From Gymnorhina tibicen (lineage: Eukaryota > Chordata > Aves > Passeriformes > Artamidae): a stretch of DNA of 64,000 nucleotides. Both the position numbers and the translations under genes were made by a program. The stretch spans positions 1,666,640 to 1,730,639 of the forward strand of contig VXAZ01005703.1 of assembly GCA_013399875.1 (NCBI GenBank). The letters are read 5' to 3'. The notes under the pieces are model-generated. The model was not told the DNA's origin and made no database searches. It saw only the letters and a list, made by a program, of their open reading frames with translations. Shown one piece after another: positions 50,301-64,000 of the stretch (position 1 is its first letter; each line of letters begins with the position of its first letter).

Positions 50301-53300
50301 AGAGAAGAAGCTGATGTCATTAAGTCAAAGTTGATGTAATGTGTTTATTTATATGCTCTTTTCTGAACTTGCTACGTGCATCATATAAATATAAACCCGA
50401 GACACATCCAGCTTCTCACAGGCCCCTCTGGAGCCCATTCTGAGCCATGGAAAAAATCTACAAAGAACTGCATTTAGTCAACTTACTCCTGGCTGTCAAT
50501 TCAGACATAATATTTTTTCCCAGCCATCTTAATCTCGTAGAGAGGAAAAGCTGTCCACATGTCAGAAAAGAAAATAATGTGGTGGACAAAAGAAAGGAAA
50601 CTCGTGTTGGGAAATATAATAGGAAGGTACAAGCAAAATCCAGAATAAATCCAGCAAATATAAGCAAACAGTCCCAATGTAAAACACAGTTATGATGGGC
50701 AGCCAAGGGAGATCTTCTGGGCATTAACTCATCCATTTTTGTGGGGGTTTATAAACCTCCAGTTGCTCATTCTCATTTCTGCCATTAAAACTGCTCAGTA
50801 ATGAATCCTACATTTTTTTTCCAAGTTATTTTCTGAATTACTATGCACTAAAATGTGTAGTCAGTGACATTTGAAACCTAGTGATTCAGGCCATTAACTT
50901 TTCTAATATCATGATCCACTGACATCAGAAAAGTCTCATCAGTTATACCATATTCCCCTGCACTTGTATTTCACCAAAATGCTGTGAATAAGCCACCAAA
51001 TATTAGCATTCACAGTCACTGGTCAATTCCTGCTCAGCTTCTACCTTGCTGTTTTAATTTCTTCTCCTAGCAAGTAGTGCTCCTCTGTTTGGCTTCTATT
51101 TCTATCCAGGCTCATGATCTGTGCTTGTGTCCTACCATGCACTATTTGAATTTACCAGGGCAATCCCTAGCTCCTCAGCATAGATATGAGTTTGTTCTTC
51201 CAAAGTCTGAGAATATTTTTAACTTTCAATACATTTTGGGTTGCTTTGGTTTTGTTGGATTTGGTTTTTTAGGTTGTTTTTTTTTTCCAGTAAGCAAAGT
51301 ATTTTTTTCTTTTATATTGAGGAAAGACAGAGGAAACTGTATTTCACCCAAACGTACATTCTCAGCACATTGTGTCTTTCAACACAGTAACACAGCCAGG
51401 ACTGGTCACAACACTCTACAGAAATTAAACAATACAATCCTCTTACATAATATTCAAATTTGTGGCATAAAATCAGAACCCTAGTTCTAGAAAATACAAG
51501 AAAATGGCACATGTTATGAAGCATAAATGTCTTATACACATATTCAAATTTATTTTCTCATTACTGAGAAGGATTTTCTTTTGTACAGTGGTACTTTAGG
51601 GAGGAGACGAACCTGTGGCAGTCACTGGAACACAGGACCTAATTTCTTTACAAAGCCGAGGAAATATCCACATAACCACACACCATCTGTGCTCTTGCCT
51701 TTTTATTCTCCTGCTGCACTGCCTCCTGCTAAAGTGTGTGTGTGTTTATCCTGTGGGCTGGCTTGGCTCCCTTGCTCAGGGGTGTCCTGAGATAGCACCG
51801 AGCCCAAGCCTGCCTGCAGACGTGTCCTGTGCCAGGGCCACTGGCACATCCCCTTTCCTCAGGTAACGGAGTCTCTCGCCCCAGATACCAGGATCCGAGT
51901 CCTGACACAGCCCGGCCACAGGTCATTTACCGTCTGTGGCACCACAGAAAGGTTCTACAACAGCCTCTTATCTTCACAGGGACAAGTTTAGTAGTTGTTT
52001 CCAGCTCCTAAGGGGAGGTTCTCTTCCAAGGACCAGGACAAACCTCACTCAACAAGACTTTGCAGAAGAGCTTTCTTCTCCTGCCTCAGAACATCCCAGA
52101 ACAGCTCACTGCAGGGCTGCAGCACACGGAGCACAGCGCTCAGCCCTCCGGTTACAAAACACGTTGCTCTCCCTGTCAGTCGGTTATTTGTTTGAATATG
52201 TTCTCATCCCGGGTTAGCAACAGCTTTTAAGGATCAAAAAGAATCTGAAGGCAACAATTTTCTCTGGGAAGATGTTGTGCAACTTCACAACAGCTGCTGA
52301 CAAGGAACAAATGACCTCGTTCACATAAATTTGGTCCCAATGCAAACTATTTGTGACTTGAATATTTCCTGTATAGATCTGCTGAAAGGGAGCAGAACCA
52401 TGTGGGAAAGAAATTTATGCAGAAAGCAGCTTTACCATTTTGCTATCTATTGCAAAAGGGCAGTGTAAATTACTTTTCCCTTTTGAAGCTTTTAAATCCT
52501 TTGTTGTAAAGCACATCAAGTGTTCTTAATGACATGATCACATTTTCGATCTCAAATTGTAAGTCCCCTGACCCTTTCATAAACTAGAGAAAATTGGTTT
52601 TGGTTTTACACTACTTAGAGAGAGTTGTAAATGTAAGAAAGACATTTTCATTCTAATTTTAATAATATTTTCCATCTAGCAGTTCTGCAGCATCAGTCAG
52701 AAAGATACCAATCACAGAAAAAAGTTTCATTTCTAGGTGAGCTATCCATTTGTAGAGAGAATTAGAGTCTTTAGAAAAATTCTCAGAAGCAGAGCCAGTG
52801 AAAAATAATAAATAATCCTTTAAAACCTGGCTGTAACTTCTTTTTATTTTAAGATTACAAGGAAAGGACATCTTGCCTTTATATTAACAAAAATGCTGAC
52901 AGTACTTATTAAAAAAGAGCAATGAATACTGTAGCCTAAAAGTAGGCATATTCAGGAATATTCAGAGCTACAGTATCTTCCCTCTCTTTGCTGAAGCTTG
53001 AAGAACTACAGCCTACACTTTCTAACCCAAATTCAGGCTCTCAAACCCACATTTAAGCACCTACACAGTTTCAGACTAATTTTAGGTAGCCACCAAGCTG
53101 AAAGCACTTGGCCAATACACACACTGCTAATTCAGTGTCTGGGATGATGGTTGTAAAGGCTCTGGGATTATGCCTAACACTACAGCTGTGTTGATGCATG
53201 CTCACCACAAATATAGAAAAAAAACCCTCCAACACACCCAAACTCAGCTCCAACAGTTATTAAGGCACCAACCCAGTTACCATCTCAGGGCATATTTGTT

Positions 53301-56300
53301 CTTCTCTCCCACCCCGTCATTTTTTCTGTTCCTCCCAGATCTTCTCTGCTCTGATTAACTACTCCAAAGTTCCTGTGGGTGCAAAAGGGATAATGCCAAC
53401 CAGGATAACCATTAAGATTTCCTACTAACCCCAGAGAAGTGTTGCCAATCATGGACTGGTAGTGAGAGCCCTTGCTCTCTTTTCTCTCCCCTCAATGCAG
53501 CACTCGGCACATTTCTCATCGCTTGTATCGTGCAACCAACCCCTCAACTTTTTTTTTGAGAGAATGGGCCGAAGAATGACTTTACAAACTGCCCAATGCA
53601 TAAACGTGTTCAGGCAGAGCAGGGAAAAGCCATTCTCCAAAGCAGTAGAGTTTTTATCACAGCATTACTCATAGCTGCGTGGAGAAACAGGAAAACCAGA
53701 TAATCTATAGCCACCAAAAAGTAAGCATGACTCAAATGGGGTGATTCACGGTTCTGACTAACCTGTTTAACAGCTCTCTTTTTAAAAAGAACCAGTTTTG
53801 AAATCATTTCTGCGTGTTCTTCCTCAATTGCCTTGCATTGCACAGTTTTAAAGCGATTACCAAAGCACAATCACAGTGCAGATCTAAGCAAACCACAACG
53901 GTGCATAAATGTATCTTAAAGCTTTAAATAAAACATGTAGTAAATAAGCGTTAGGAAGATGCATTTGTCTAGAACCTAGAAGATTATTTCTTAGTCAAAC
54001 AGAAGGCAGATCCAGCTGAATGCCAGGCTGGAGGATGGAGGGTTGAGTCATGCTGCTGTCAAGTGCCTGCACCCGGCCTGCAGGTGCACTACGCTCATCG
54101 CTCCATCGCATTCTCGCTTTGCGCAGTGAATTTCCAGCAGAATAAAGAAGTAGCTGAGTCCTCTCCCAGAAGCAAATGCAGCTGGGGTCAGGAACAGCAA
54201 TGCTTTTAAGGAGAACTTGAGGAACAGTCATCTCCCAGCATAAAGCAGTTTGCATCTTTAAATCGATAGGGATATTAAATTTGTAATAGAGATGGAAGTT
54301 TAGAGTTCATTCATTATTAGCCCACTCTTCAATACAGGGTAAATATTCCTCCTTATACACCATTAAAATGAATCCCCACATTTTAATAAAAATGCTTATA
54401 AAACCATAACTGCGCTTTGCATCTGCGATGTAGAGTAGACAAATTAATTTTTTACTAGCTCATTCTTATAAATAGTTACATGGCAAACAGCAAGTAGGCA
54501 GGAGAAAAGTGACCAAATGAAACCCATTCTCCAAATGCATCATCAAAGAAAGGGGTTTTCTAATTTCACCAGTTACCACAAAGTGTCCTGCAGCCTCTGC
54601 AGCAAATGAGGCTCACACCCACCCAAAGGAGCCAGAACTAACTGAAAAGGCTGGGAAATCAGCTGAAGAGACGTACACAAATTGCCAATATGGTGCTGTA
54701 ATTCATCTGCTATTCTACTCTATCTCTTGGTGAGTCTGTAGAGGTACCATGTTTCAAAATTACACTTGCATCTAAAACTACATATACAATAAATCATCCA
54801 TGTAGCATTCCTCAAGAGTCACAAAGCAGCTTTATCTGACATTGCCACTAATGGAAAAGAGGATTAACAGGCTTTGCTATTATTTATTACCCTTCCCTTG
54901 ACTGTGGAAAATCCAGTTGTTTTCCCCAAGTTGTTGCTGACGGCCTTGACCCAAATCCCTACTTACAGCCTTAGGTAACAACAAAAGGTTCGTGCTGTCA
55001 TTTCAAGGGTTAGGCAGTAACCAAGGACAGATTAAATTTAATCCGTACTGAAAGTACCATTTGATTGATCCACGGATTGATTGACAAGAGCTGAGGACCA
55101 GTCAAGCATCTCTGTCTGCTGTCTGGAAGAAAGGTTCCATGTCATTTTTTACAGAAAATGCTTACTTATGTGTGCTGATGAACTCCTGATTTTCCACTGT
55201 CTTCATCATCCTCACTCCCTTGCTTGTGCAGTGCATACTTTTAGACGGATCTGGAACTGTTCCATACTCAAAAGTATGATTAAATGATTACAACTAATGC
55301 AGCAGTCATTGTGATGAACCATTTAAACCACCTTTAGGAGTTTCATCTGATGCGTCAAAGCTGCAGGACCTCTGTATACAACAAATATGCCAGTGCACAG
55401 GTATTCAAGATTTCACCCAAATACCTTTTGGCTCACAGCAAAATAAGACTATAAAGCATTTCTCCCAGTTTATTTTTAAGAGGTGGTCATTTTGTTTCCT
55501 GGGAAAAATTACACTATGCAAAAACTGTATTATGCAACCCTGCATTCATTAATATTTCATTTGTTGGCAGAAGCTAGTTCCAGTTTTCAAAATCCATTAT
55601 GAATGTAGGGAATGATGCCCATGAAAAGAGTGAGTCACAACACTGCTGCCACTTGAAATGAGTAATCAGCAACATTTTTCATAATGTCCTCTGATCTGTG
55701 CAAAAAATAACTTTCCACTTAAATAGGAAAAGTTTGACAAAACTGGAAGCACATCTCAGAGAATCTCAAAAATAGTGGCCTTTTCTGATATTGTTTAAAA
55801 GTAGTCTTAACAAAATGAAATATTTATTATCAGCAGCAATCTGCTTTCACAGCAACACAAAGTGCACAACCAGAATAACGTCAGGACACGCTCCCTCCCA
55901 TGACAGTGAAATTACACACAGAACACTTTGTATGCACATACAAAAGAATTTCTATAAATTTCAGAGACACAATGAGGAATTCCTGCAGACCTCAGCCAAC
56001 TACCCAGACAGGCTTTTATCACCTGACTGCATTGCAACAGTCTGCAAAACCTGCAAAGGAAAAGTCACAGCAGCTACCCTTGCTCTTCATTCCTGATCTC
56101 TGTTGTACAGAGGTACATGGGAATTCACCTCCAGCAGTGCAGCTCCCCTGCTCCCACAGCACAGAATACCCAGCAACACTTGGCCCCAGGCCTTATCCAG
56201 GCATTTCCCTGGAAAGCTGCGAAGTCATTAGTGAGCTAGATGGGAGACTCCTCACCATGGAGCCCCAGGAGGTGCAGAGCTGAATTAGCCTTCTGCCACA

Positions 56301-59300
56301 GAAAGTTCTGTGCTGTGCAGATACCCTGAATTTGCCCTGCTACCTCCTACACAGTTGTTGTATTTTCTTCACCCGCCTCATCTCCCACTTGCAAAGCTGC
56401 TGGTCTCCTCAGGCTCTCCGGAGGAGAAATCTTAGACGTTTTTACTTAATGTGTCTCCTCCAAAATTAAAAATTTTAAGGAAATAGCCTCAAAACTTCTC
56501 ATATATAAGCATACTGCCTGGTTCTTCCACAAGTTATAAAGAGACAAGCAGGAAGTCTGCTTCCAATGTAGGACCATTGTCATCATTTTAACTTGTCATT
56601 GCAGCATTGATGTAGACAGCACAATCCATTTCTTGGTGCAGAACAGCCATCTAACCATGAAACACCCGAGGAATCTGAAGAACCACATAGTTCCCATAAC
56701 TCAAACCACCATCCAGACATCTGTGTTTCTATATAAGGTTCCACAGCGTGCAGTTTTCAGAATATAATTTTTGCTACTGCTTAGGTCAACAAGACCTCAG
56801 CATTCACCCAGTTGCAAGATTAAAAACAACCACACAACTATGAGTAGCTGAAGACCTGTCATTAATCTAGTAAAACATCCATTTCAGATAGAATCAACAT
56901 CTATATAACAAAGTGCCTTCCTTCTATTACTCACAGAAACATAAATTAAAAATGTACCAGCACTATCAGAATCCAACTTCATATGGAGCTACTTCGAACT
57001 GTTCTAACGTGACTTTGCTAAATCCCTAGACAATGAATACGAGCTTGAATATTCTTTTCCAATTGTTATTCAAAGTAAGATCAAAACTGAAAAGGACTGG
57101 AGTCATAAAAGAAAGGATGAAAAAAGTGGTGTTGCTTCCTCAAAAATCGGTCTAAGAAAACTGAAGGGAACAAAAGAAAGGTGACTGCCTGGCAGGGATG
57201 TGCTGATGCTCTCTGGTTTACTGACACCAGGTCAGCAACCTGCTAAAGCCCCCCTTGTTCCACACACCATGCACATTAAAAAGCCTTCTGACTTCTGGAA
57301 TCAAAGCCAGGCTAAGGACAAGATAAAAAAAGGGGAAATAGCACTGCTCTCACACCTAAAAAAAAAATAAAACTTAATGAACTGGTGAGCATGAGCAGAA
57401 ATAAAACCCATTAAAAGATCACAAAGAGCACAAGTACCTCAGGTCACGGTTGTCAAGAAGGCTGACAGAACCTGAATTGGTCAAGTGGGGTGAGAAGAGG
57501 CACTGAAAGAAAACAGAGTAGAGGGGAATCAGTCTGGTGTTGAGCTTGAAAAACAGAAGACAGAGAAATGAAAAGACTGAATCTTGATAAGTTTCTCGTA
57601 AGCACAGAATGAATTAATTATGATAACAGAAATACTAGACTAGAATAAAAAGTACTGATAAGAGCCAAGGTAACTTATCTTTCCAGTATTTATAGAGACA
57701 CAGAAATCTTCTTTTTATTCCCCAAAACCTGTAATAAAGTCCTGCAAACCAAACTGTTTAGATGAGACATCTTGTGAGTGACCCCTTCTTACTGTGCAGC
57801 GTAAAGACACTGCCATGCTTGACATTGTTTCCAGCTATATCTAAAAATAGGCTGTAGGATCTCTGAAAATTTGCAAACCTCATTATTCCAAGGCAGAGGT
57901 TTGGGCTGGCAAATATGCTTGATTTATTTTTCCTTCCATTCAAAGAAACCAGGGATGTTAGACCATCTTTTTCACTGAACTGATGCTCGACCATAAAAAG
58001 CCATCTGGAAATTCCAGCCGTGGAGCCAAGCCCAGGGATTGCTCTTTAACCTCACCTCAGAGAGGACTCAAAGCCCAGGAAATAGATACACAGCCAGCAA
58101 CATATGCAAACAGGAAAACACAATCTGCTTTTCTCCTTTGTTTGTATTTTCATCAATCTGCATTTCTGCATGTGTAAATGATCAGTTGGTTGTATAATTA
58201 TGTATAATAATACCATTCTTATTTGCATCAAATCATGATAAAACTAATGCTAATTGTATGGAAAAGTGACTTTTTTCTTGTGTGCCTATTTTGGTCTTCT
58301 GGCAGTTTGTTAGTACTCTAGGGTTGAGAATATTCTATGGAGTACAGTTTATAACAACCTCTGTGAGTGTGAAACAATTAGAAATAATTACAGCACTGAC
58401 TGATAAGAATTCAAATTAAAATTAGAATTACGATAAAATTAAAAACTTTTTTTTTTGTACCCATTTTCCTTTCTGGATGTGATAAAAACTAGTTTGACTT
58501 CAAAAAAAGAAGTCATTTATTAACAGAATTGTATGAAGACCTTTTCATGTGCAACTACCTCAGATCAGTATAAGATTTATACTGTAATTTATATCAGCCA
58601 CAGAGAGATTTTCATTTTAATTCATTCTCTCCTGTTGCCAGCTCTAATTTGCAGATGTTGTAAGCTTTCAGCCTAAAACAGAAGCAGAAATTCTGGCATG
58701 GTCAATGTTTGGAAGAAATTCATATCTGCAAAGATAGAGGCTAAACAGATAGGACAGATGGGCGGATGAAACCGGGGCACAGAAATAAATTACGCCTTGA
58801 TGTTACCTGCTCAAGAGAAAACCTTGCATGGATTTCTAGAGCTAAACTAAAACCACACTTCTCAGAACTCCATCACTTAGTCATCAGTGACAAACTGATG
58901 AAAAAAGAAGTGAAAAGTACCAACACAGTACCTATTTTTATCCAAAATAAAACATTTCCATTTGCAGATTTTTTTAAAGAGAAAAAAATAACAAATCATC
59001 CATGCAGGGATTTACAAGGAAAAAGTAAGAAAAGAGATTCTTACCCTCTCTCCCTCTCTTTTCAGCCCCTCAACCTCCTACCATTCCCATAATTCATGCA
59101 CTAGTTATACCAGGAACCACAGTTCAGTCTGTCTGTCCTGGAGTGTGAATACAAACTTCAGCTGTTCAATTCCAAAGAGTTCGCCCCAAACTCTAGGCTG
59201 CAGAGATTTAATCTCTCCTGACTTCTGCTGTTAAACTGCTCCAGTTCGTACCGTAATTCAACACAAGGGCTCTGGATGCATCTCTTGGTTTGGTGACACC

Positions 59301-61446
59301 CAATTGCCCATGTGAATCCTATTCCCCATTAAACACTACAGAAATGCTTCAATGATCTTGGAAAAGAAAAATTACTTGGGAAGTCCGGGGTTCATTTTTT
59401 CACCAAATGCAATCTGCATAAACCTGCACTTTTCAGTCAGTCCCTCATTCTTTTTTACAAGGCACAGTCAAGCTCAAAGACACACATTGCTGAACAGAAA
59501 CACAGCCAAGTCATGCTCTGGTTGGAGATGAACTAGAACTGAAAGAGTTATTCAGGAGCTCTGGTGTTGTTCCTGCTTTCTGAAGGCATCCTGACACATA
59601 ACTGTGTTCAATAAATGTGTTCCTCACTCATGGGGGAAAGTCATGCCCTGAGCTCCCGTCTTACCACACCTGTGAAACAAGTAGATACTCTTCTGGAGGA
59701 TGAGGCAAAGATGTGCCAACCTTTTTCTACAGCAACTTTGTCAGACAAAATGAAAAGCCCAGTGCCATTCAACAGAGATAGCACAAAGCAGCCAGTGCCC
59801 TCCTTCAGCAGGTTATTAAACAGGTATTTATACAGCGTTTTGCACAGAAAACCTAGATTATAATTTTCGTTTGAGTGAAGCTCTTTATTTAGAGCAGTGT
59901 CACATAGAAAGTAGCAATAAGCCCAGGTTACCAGTGGAATTGTATTGCTTCTCGTCAGTTCATTGCATAAGCACAGAGAATGTCCCAAAAATAGGTACGA
60001 ATATAGATGCATCCAGTTTTTCTAATATTCACCATTAAAAGCATCAAAGATTTAAACTGGTACCAGAACTCAGTGGCACTGAGTTTAATGTTCTGACTAC
60101 TTGCAATAACTTTCAGGACCAACATCATTTTACAGGTAATTTTACAGTATTCATTAGAATTCTAATGGAGCTCAGTAGCATTGAATGTGTGCACAAAGAT
60201 GCTTTAAGGTCAAATCCAGCATAGATCAATGAATAGAAGGGCCATAAAGTGAGAACCAGCTCAGGATGGAAATTTAGTTTTGACAGACATAAGTCAGAAG
60301 TGTTGGTGAATGGTTTATTCCCAGTGAGTTAAACAAATGAGATGTTCTTCCTACCCGGTGTCCCATACATATTTTCACTCAATATTTCACTCATAATTCC
60401 TGTGAGAGGGATGAATCACGTATTGATCTTCCCTCATGGAAAACCTTGACTCATCTTCCCAGCTCCTAAAAACCTTAACAAAACACTCTTATAAGCCACA
60501 AGCACTGAGAAACACAAAACCGATTTGCTTGTTAACAGATATAAATTTTTTTGTATGAGTATTTACTCAAAATAATGAAACCATAAGCAGCATGGCCTGA
60601 AAACCCTCCAAGTTCCAGCAAGCTGTGCCCAGCACACCCTCAGTGGGCCGTGGCAGGGCAGCTGATGCTGCTCAGGCCCAAAGCCGTGCGGCTCTGTGCA
60701 TTAGGAGCTGCATCCCCACATGTGACGTGTGCCTGCACATCCCCCAGAACCACAGCACAGCTGCTGCCAGGCCCCTCAGCTCCAGTGTGCCCAGCACGCT
60801 CTGGGCTGCCAGCTGCTGCAATGCAGACTCGTTCTGCCTGTCTGGATGTGCTCTGGGAAACTGATCTGCCTTGTTTATCACCACTACACCCTCAGAGCAT
60901 CAGGAGCTGCTTTCTCAAGTCCTAGTCATGGGCCCCATTAATTTTATTGAAACACAAATTTCACATTGGAGTTTTGATCTGTCATTTTGACAAAGACACT
61001 AATTCTCAGACAGAAAATTTTCATCAAGCATACAGTGTTTCCTACTAGGATACTGTATATATTTTCTATTTCAAATTACAGAGAGCCTCTATACATGCTA
61101 ATGATATATTATGCCCTGCAATACCTTTATGTACAGTGTGCAGTCCCAGAGTCCCTAAATTATTCAGCATGATGTGCTTCAGAAGCAGAATTTGTTCACA
61201 TCTCTTTAGGTAGTTGGAAGCACAGTAGTTCTATTTAACCCATTCTGTACACTAGCAGAGTTCATTTGGTTAATACTAAGCAAAAGAAATAAGTCTTTTC
61301 TTTTGGTCCTCACTTTCATATTTTAAATTAATCTAGGAGGTCCAAATCACCCTATTTTACTTTCAGTTCAAGCCTTACAAATAAGGACATCACGAAAGCT
61401 AAGGAATTGTGACAGATGACAAAAGGCAATGTGTAGCTGAAGATGA

Positions 61447-61465
61447 AAGAGAGAGAGAGAGAGAA
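61447..61465. repeat. (GA)n microsatellite
   Basis: A perfect dinucleotide run of about nine ga units, immediately left of the CR1-like fragment. Confidence 0.95.
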
Positions 61466-61507
61466 ATTAGCTAAGTCCTGGAGTAAATCCTTCAGGGATG
61501 TTGCTCA

Positions 61508-61632
61508 ATCTCCATCTGTGGTGGGGAGATCAGGTTAGACAAATGTCTGTAAGGAATGGTTTAAGCGGAGTTTACCTTTCCTCCAGGCAAAAGTATGGAT
61601 TAGATGACCTCCAGAGGCTTCCTTCAGATCAG
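61508..61632 (+). mobile_element. Decayed CR1-type LINE, 3' end fragment
   Basis: The order of short words follows the 3' region of sauropsid CR1 elements: a tccatct box, ggagat, a gttagacaaatgtctgt stretch, a ggaatggttta box, then ggattagatgacctccagagg with a ccttc tail. The terminal octamer repeats typical of young CR1 are not evident, so the copy is old and truncated at both ends. No reverse-transcriptase frame remains. Recognition is from remembered consensus, not a database search. Confidence 0.65.
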
Positions 61633-64000
61633 TGAGGAATCAGTTTACAAACACAGCAGCATTAATCACTGTCTTTGGAGTAGCCTTCCTGGTCCTTGTA
61701 TCTCTCAGGATGATGCTCAGGAACTGCAGCTTCTATAGCAACACCACAGAGCTGCTTCACCTCCTTCTGTAGGGCAAAGACTGGCAATCAGTAACAGCCC
61801 TGAGGCTTGATATAACTTGGACATCTTTTTCTTCAGCTGGCTGTGTCTTACAGGGTAAGGCAAAGTGTTCTAAAGCATTTCAAGCACCAGGCTTTCTAGT
61901 TGGCTGGCAAAACCTTTGTACCTCATCTGTTGAGAAAGAAAAAGCAATGCACTTTCAGGGTTCAAAAAGTTGTGAGTTTGAGAGCTGCTTAAAGGGAATG
62001 AGGACTAAGGGAAGGCCTCCTGCACCTGCAGGTTCCTGGCACTGCCCCAAGACCATCTGTGTAAAAACCTGTGGGAAGGAGAGATTTATATATTCAATGT
62101 ATTAAATCTTTTTTTCTGTTCTGTTCTGCTTTGGGGCACTTACACTTCTTCTCAAAATCCTGTCACCACACAAACTAAAATAATGCTTTCTATTTTAAAG
62201 TTTCCTTAGTAGAAGCTGAAGGATGGTAATAACTCCATGAAAGCCAGGCCTTCATTTTTATCACCTCCTCACTGCCCAGTATCTCCAGGTCAGAAACAGG
62301 TTTTCAATTTCCCTTTTGGCACCCACAGCAGACCTGTTACAGGAACATACAGCTCTGTGCAAGCAAGAAATCCAGAGACACAGACAGGCAGTGTCTTTGG
62401 GGAGCAGGCAGATGGAAACCGATACTGAAATCCTTGTGCACTTTGGGAGAAAATGGGAACGTTTTTAAGTAATTTCTTATCCTGAAACTATTCATTCAAT
62501 TATACCTGAAATATGGCTTGAAACGTAATAGGCAAACTACAGGAGAAAGTATTTCCAGAGGGTTTTTTTCCCCTCTTTTACCATACACCTCAAATAAACG
62601 GCAGCTGATATAACAGAAAAATAGCCTGACATATCGAAAGAAGTAAAGAGGGAGCAATTCAGGGAGAAGAAAACAAGATTGTACTTGCATTTTATTCTTT
62701 TGGCTTTCAAGCGAGCGCTTGCCTGAAACGTTATCAACTGTCAGAACAGAGCAGCAGCGTACACTTCCTTTATGTCAGGAGAGCCTTGTTCTGTGTGTAA
62801 GAGCTGATTAGTCCCAAAGGCTGGAGGAAGAAGACAAGCAGCACGTGCTGCACTAAGGGAAGTCCTGCCATGCTTCAGAGTGGGCAACAGAGGTCAAAGC
62901 AGTGGCTGCTTTGTCAAACCAACAGACATAAAATCTATTGTGCAATTTATGTTTCATTAATACGAATATTAGAAAAGTTTTATTACTTTTCACATTTTCA
63001 AGACTTAGGTCAATTGATTCCCAGGAGTTTCTAAGCTTCATAAAAGCTCTTTGAAAAAATTAGGGGGGTTTTTGGCATAGATGTGGTTTTAAAATCTGTG
63101 ACCAGTATCGTATCTGGACAGTCACTATTACTATAAATGCAATAAAAGTCAAAAATGCTTTAGGAGCAATTGTTTTCAGCAATATTTGAGATACCTCTCA
63201 TTTGAGGAAACATATAAAACGTAGAATATTCACTTTTGAAAAAGAATATAGATGGCATTCTAACAGACAGTAATATAAGGCAATTCTTTCAATAGCATGA
63301 AATAAAATACCTAAAAGCATAATGCCAAATGAAAACAGAATGCAAGTTCCTAAGACTGCAAGAAAATGACCAAAATTATTTTACTATTCTTGAAATTCAT
63401 CACAGCATCTTGGTACCGGATTAAAAAAACCAAGAAAAACAAAACAAAAAACCCAAAACCCTACAATTCTTTTATTTATATGTACGCATGTACACAGAGA
63501 TACATTTATGTTTCTTATGTGTATTCTCCCTGCTTTTTTGATGATCTTTTTTTAGCCCCACTGATAAAGCAGAACTTCAGAGCTCTATTCTGCTTACTTA
63601 TTCCCTAATTTTTCATTGAAAGCTACCATGATCACCAGTAGGACCTGTGCTACATCACTGAAGATGGAATAAAATGTATTTCTCATTGAGGTTTGCATCA
63701 CTGGAGCATGTAAGTGAATTCAGGATAGAAAATTATTGAAGTGATGAGTACCTTTAGGATCAAAGAGCTTCACAGCAGATGATATAAAATTCAGTAACTC
63801 ATAGGAGAGCTAAATGTTCAGATATGTTAGTCTATCTTCAGGATTTTGGATTTTAAATACCTATATATGTAATATTTTACAGTAGTACTTTGGAAAATGT
63901 TGAAAGAAATCACCCGCTACAGCATGCCACCATGCACACCGGAGTCCTAACGCAACCTGAGAGCAAACATCCATGGGACAGTGGCTCTACATGAGCCAGC

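Larger units (their letters stand above)
43217..64000. other. Upstream or 5'-intronic region without supported exons
   Basis: This 20.8-kb stretch lies 5' of the FAM13C MFSCFCFS exon. I scanned it on both strands for FAM13-like sequence (including the RhoGAP domain that FAM13A and B carry) and for other recognisable proteins, and found none. It holds a CpG-dense block (44050-44320), weaker CpG clusters (51780-51935 and 54060-54126), a (GA)n run and a CR1 fragment. Human synteny, from memory, places SLC16A9 further upstream; it is not seen here. Confidence 0.6.

Noticed and set aside
53770..53826. Minus-strand stretch reading EEEHAEMISKLVLFKKRAVKQ before a gttagt donor
   Set aside because: It looks coding by composition, but the acceptor is weak, and joining its CAG end to the optional acceptor at 43193 in its own frame gives an early stop. 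It matches nothing I recognise.
59615..60012. Overlapping ORFs on both strands (82 and 123 codons)
   Set aside because: Neither resembles a known protein; opposite-strand overlap of this kind arises by chance in low-stop stretches.
43217..64000. Search for RhoGAP exons upstream of FAM13C, as in long FAM13A/B isoforms
   Set aside because: No minus-strand segment showed RhoGAP-like sequence, in line with FAM13C lacking that domain.

Overview
The window is intron-rich vertebrate DNA, and a bird (or another sauropsid) is most likely. There are no operons, no long intronless ORFs and few recognisable repeats. One gene is certain: FAM13C (family with sequence similarity 13 member C) on the minus strand. 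It was recognised by translating short spliced exons and comparing them with remembered human FAM13C and FAM13A proteins. The bird inference rests on the compact introns (0.9 to 7.5 kb), low repeat content and a decayed CR1-type LINE 3' end. The species cannot be named from sequence alone.

Layout, in transcription order (right to left). 43217-64000 is upstream or 5'-intronic DNA with no exon I can support. It contains a CpG-dense block near 44.05-44.32 kb that could be a promoter or 5' exon, and a CR1 fragment near 61.5 kb. The first coding exon is 43155-43216 (MFSCFCFS start). It is followed by exons 38210-38266, 36304-36502, 31618-31739, 24052-24115, 18435-18585, 12655-12865, 11573-11711, 10142-10223, 8095-8306 and 1017-1112. 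All eleven have AG acceptors (the first has an optional one) and GT donors. Reading phase agrees at every junction, and together they encode 465 uninterrupted codons. The C-terminal part of the protein, roughly the last 120-140 residues by comparison with human, must lie beyond position 1, so the gene is cut by the left window edge.

The best discovery is at 3419-3502, inside the 7-kb intron between the last two exons. This is an 84-nt sequence with splice sites on both sides and the same length and phase (0/0) as an exon present in the paralogue FAM13A. It ends in LLYFESIHGQP (FAM13A: LLYYESIHGRP). An in-frame TAA sits at its codon 11. It is either a dying ancestral exon or a 'poison' exon; the FAM13C frame is intact only when it is skipped. 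A second notable feature is that codons 2-8 of the MFSCFCFS start are also the pyrimidine tract and AG of a textbook 3' splice site, so the same bases can be N-terminal coding sequence or intron.

The remainder is introns with simple repeats, a few GC/CpG-rich patches, small inverted repeats and old repeat fragments. I found no second gene, RNA gene, CRISPR array, intact mobile element or exotic system.
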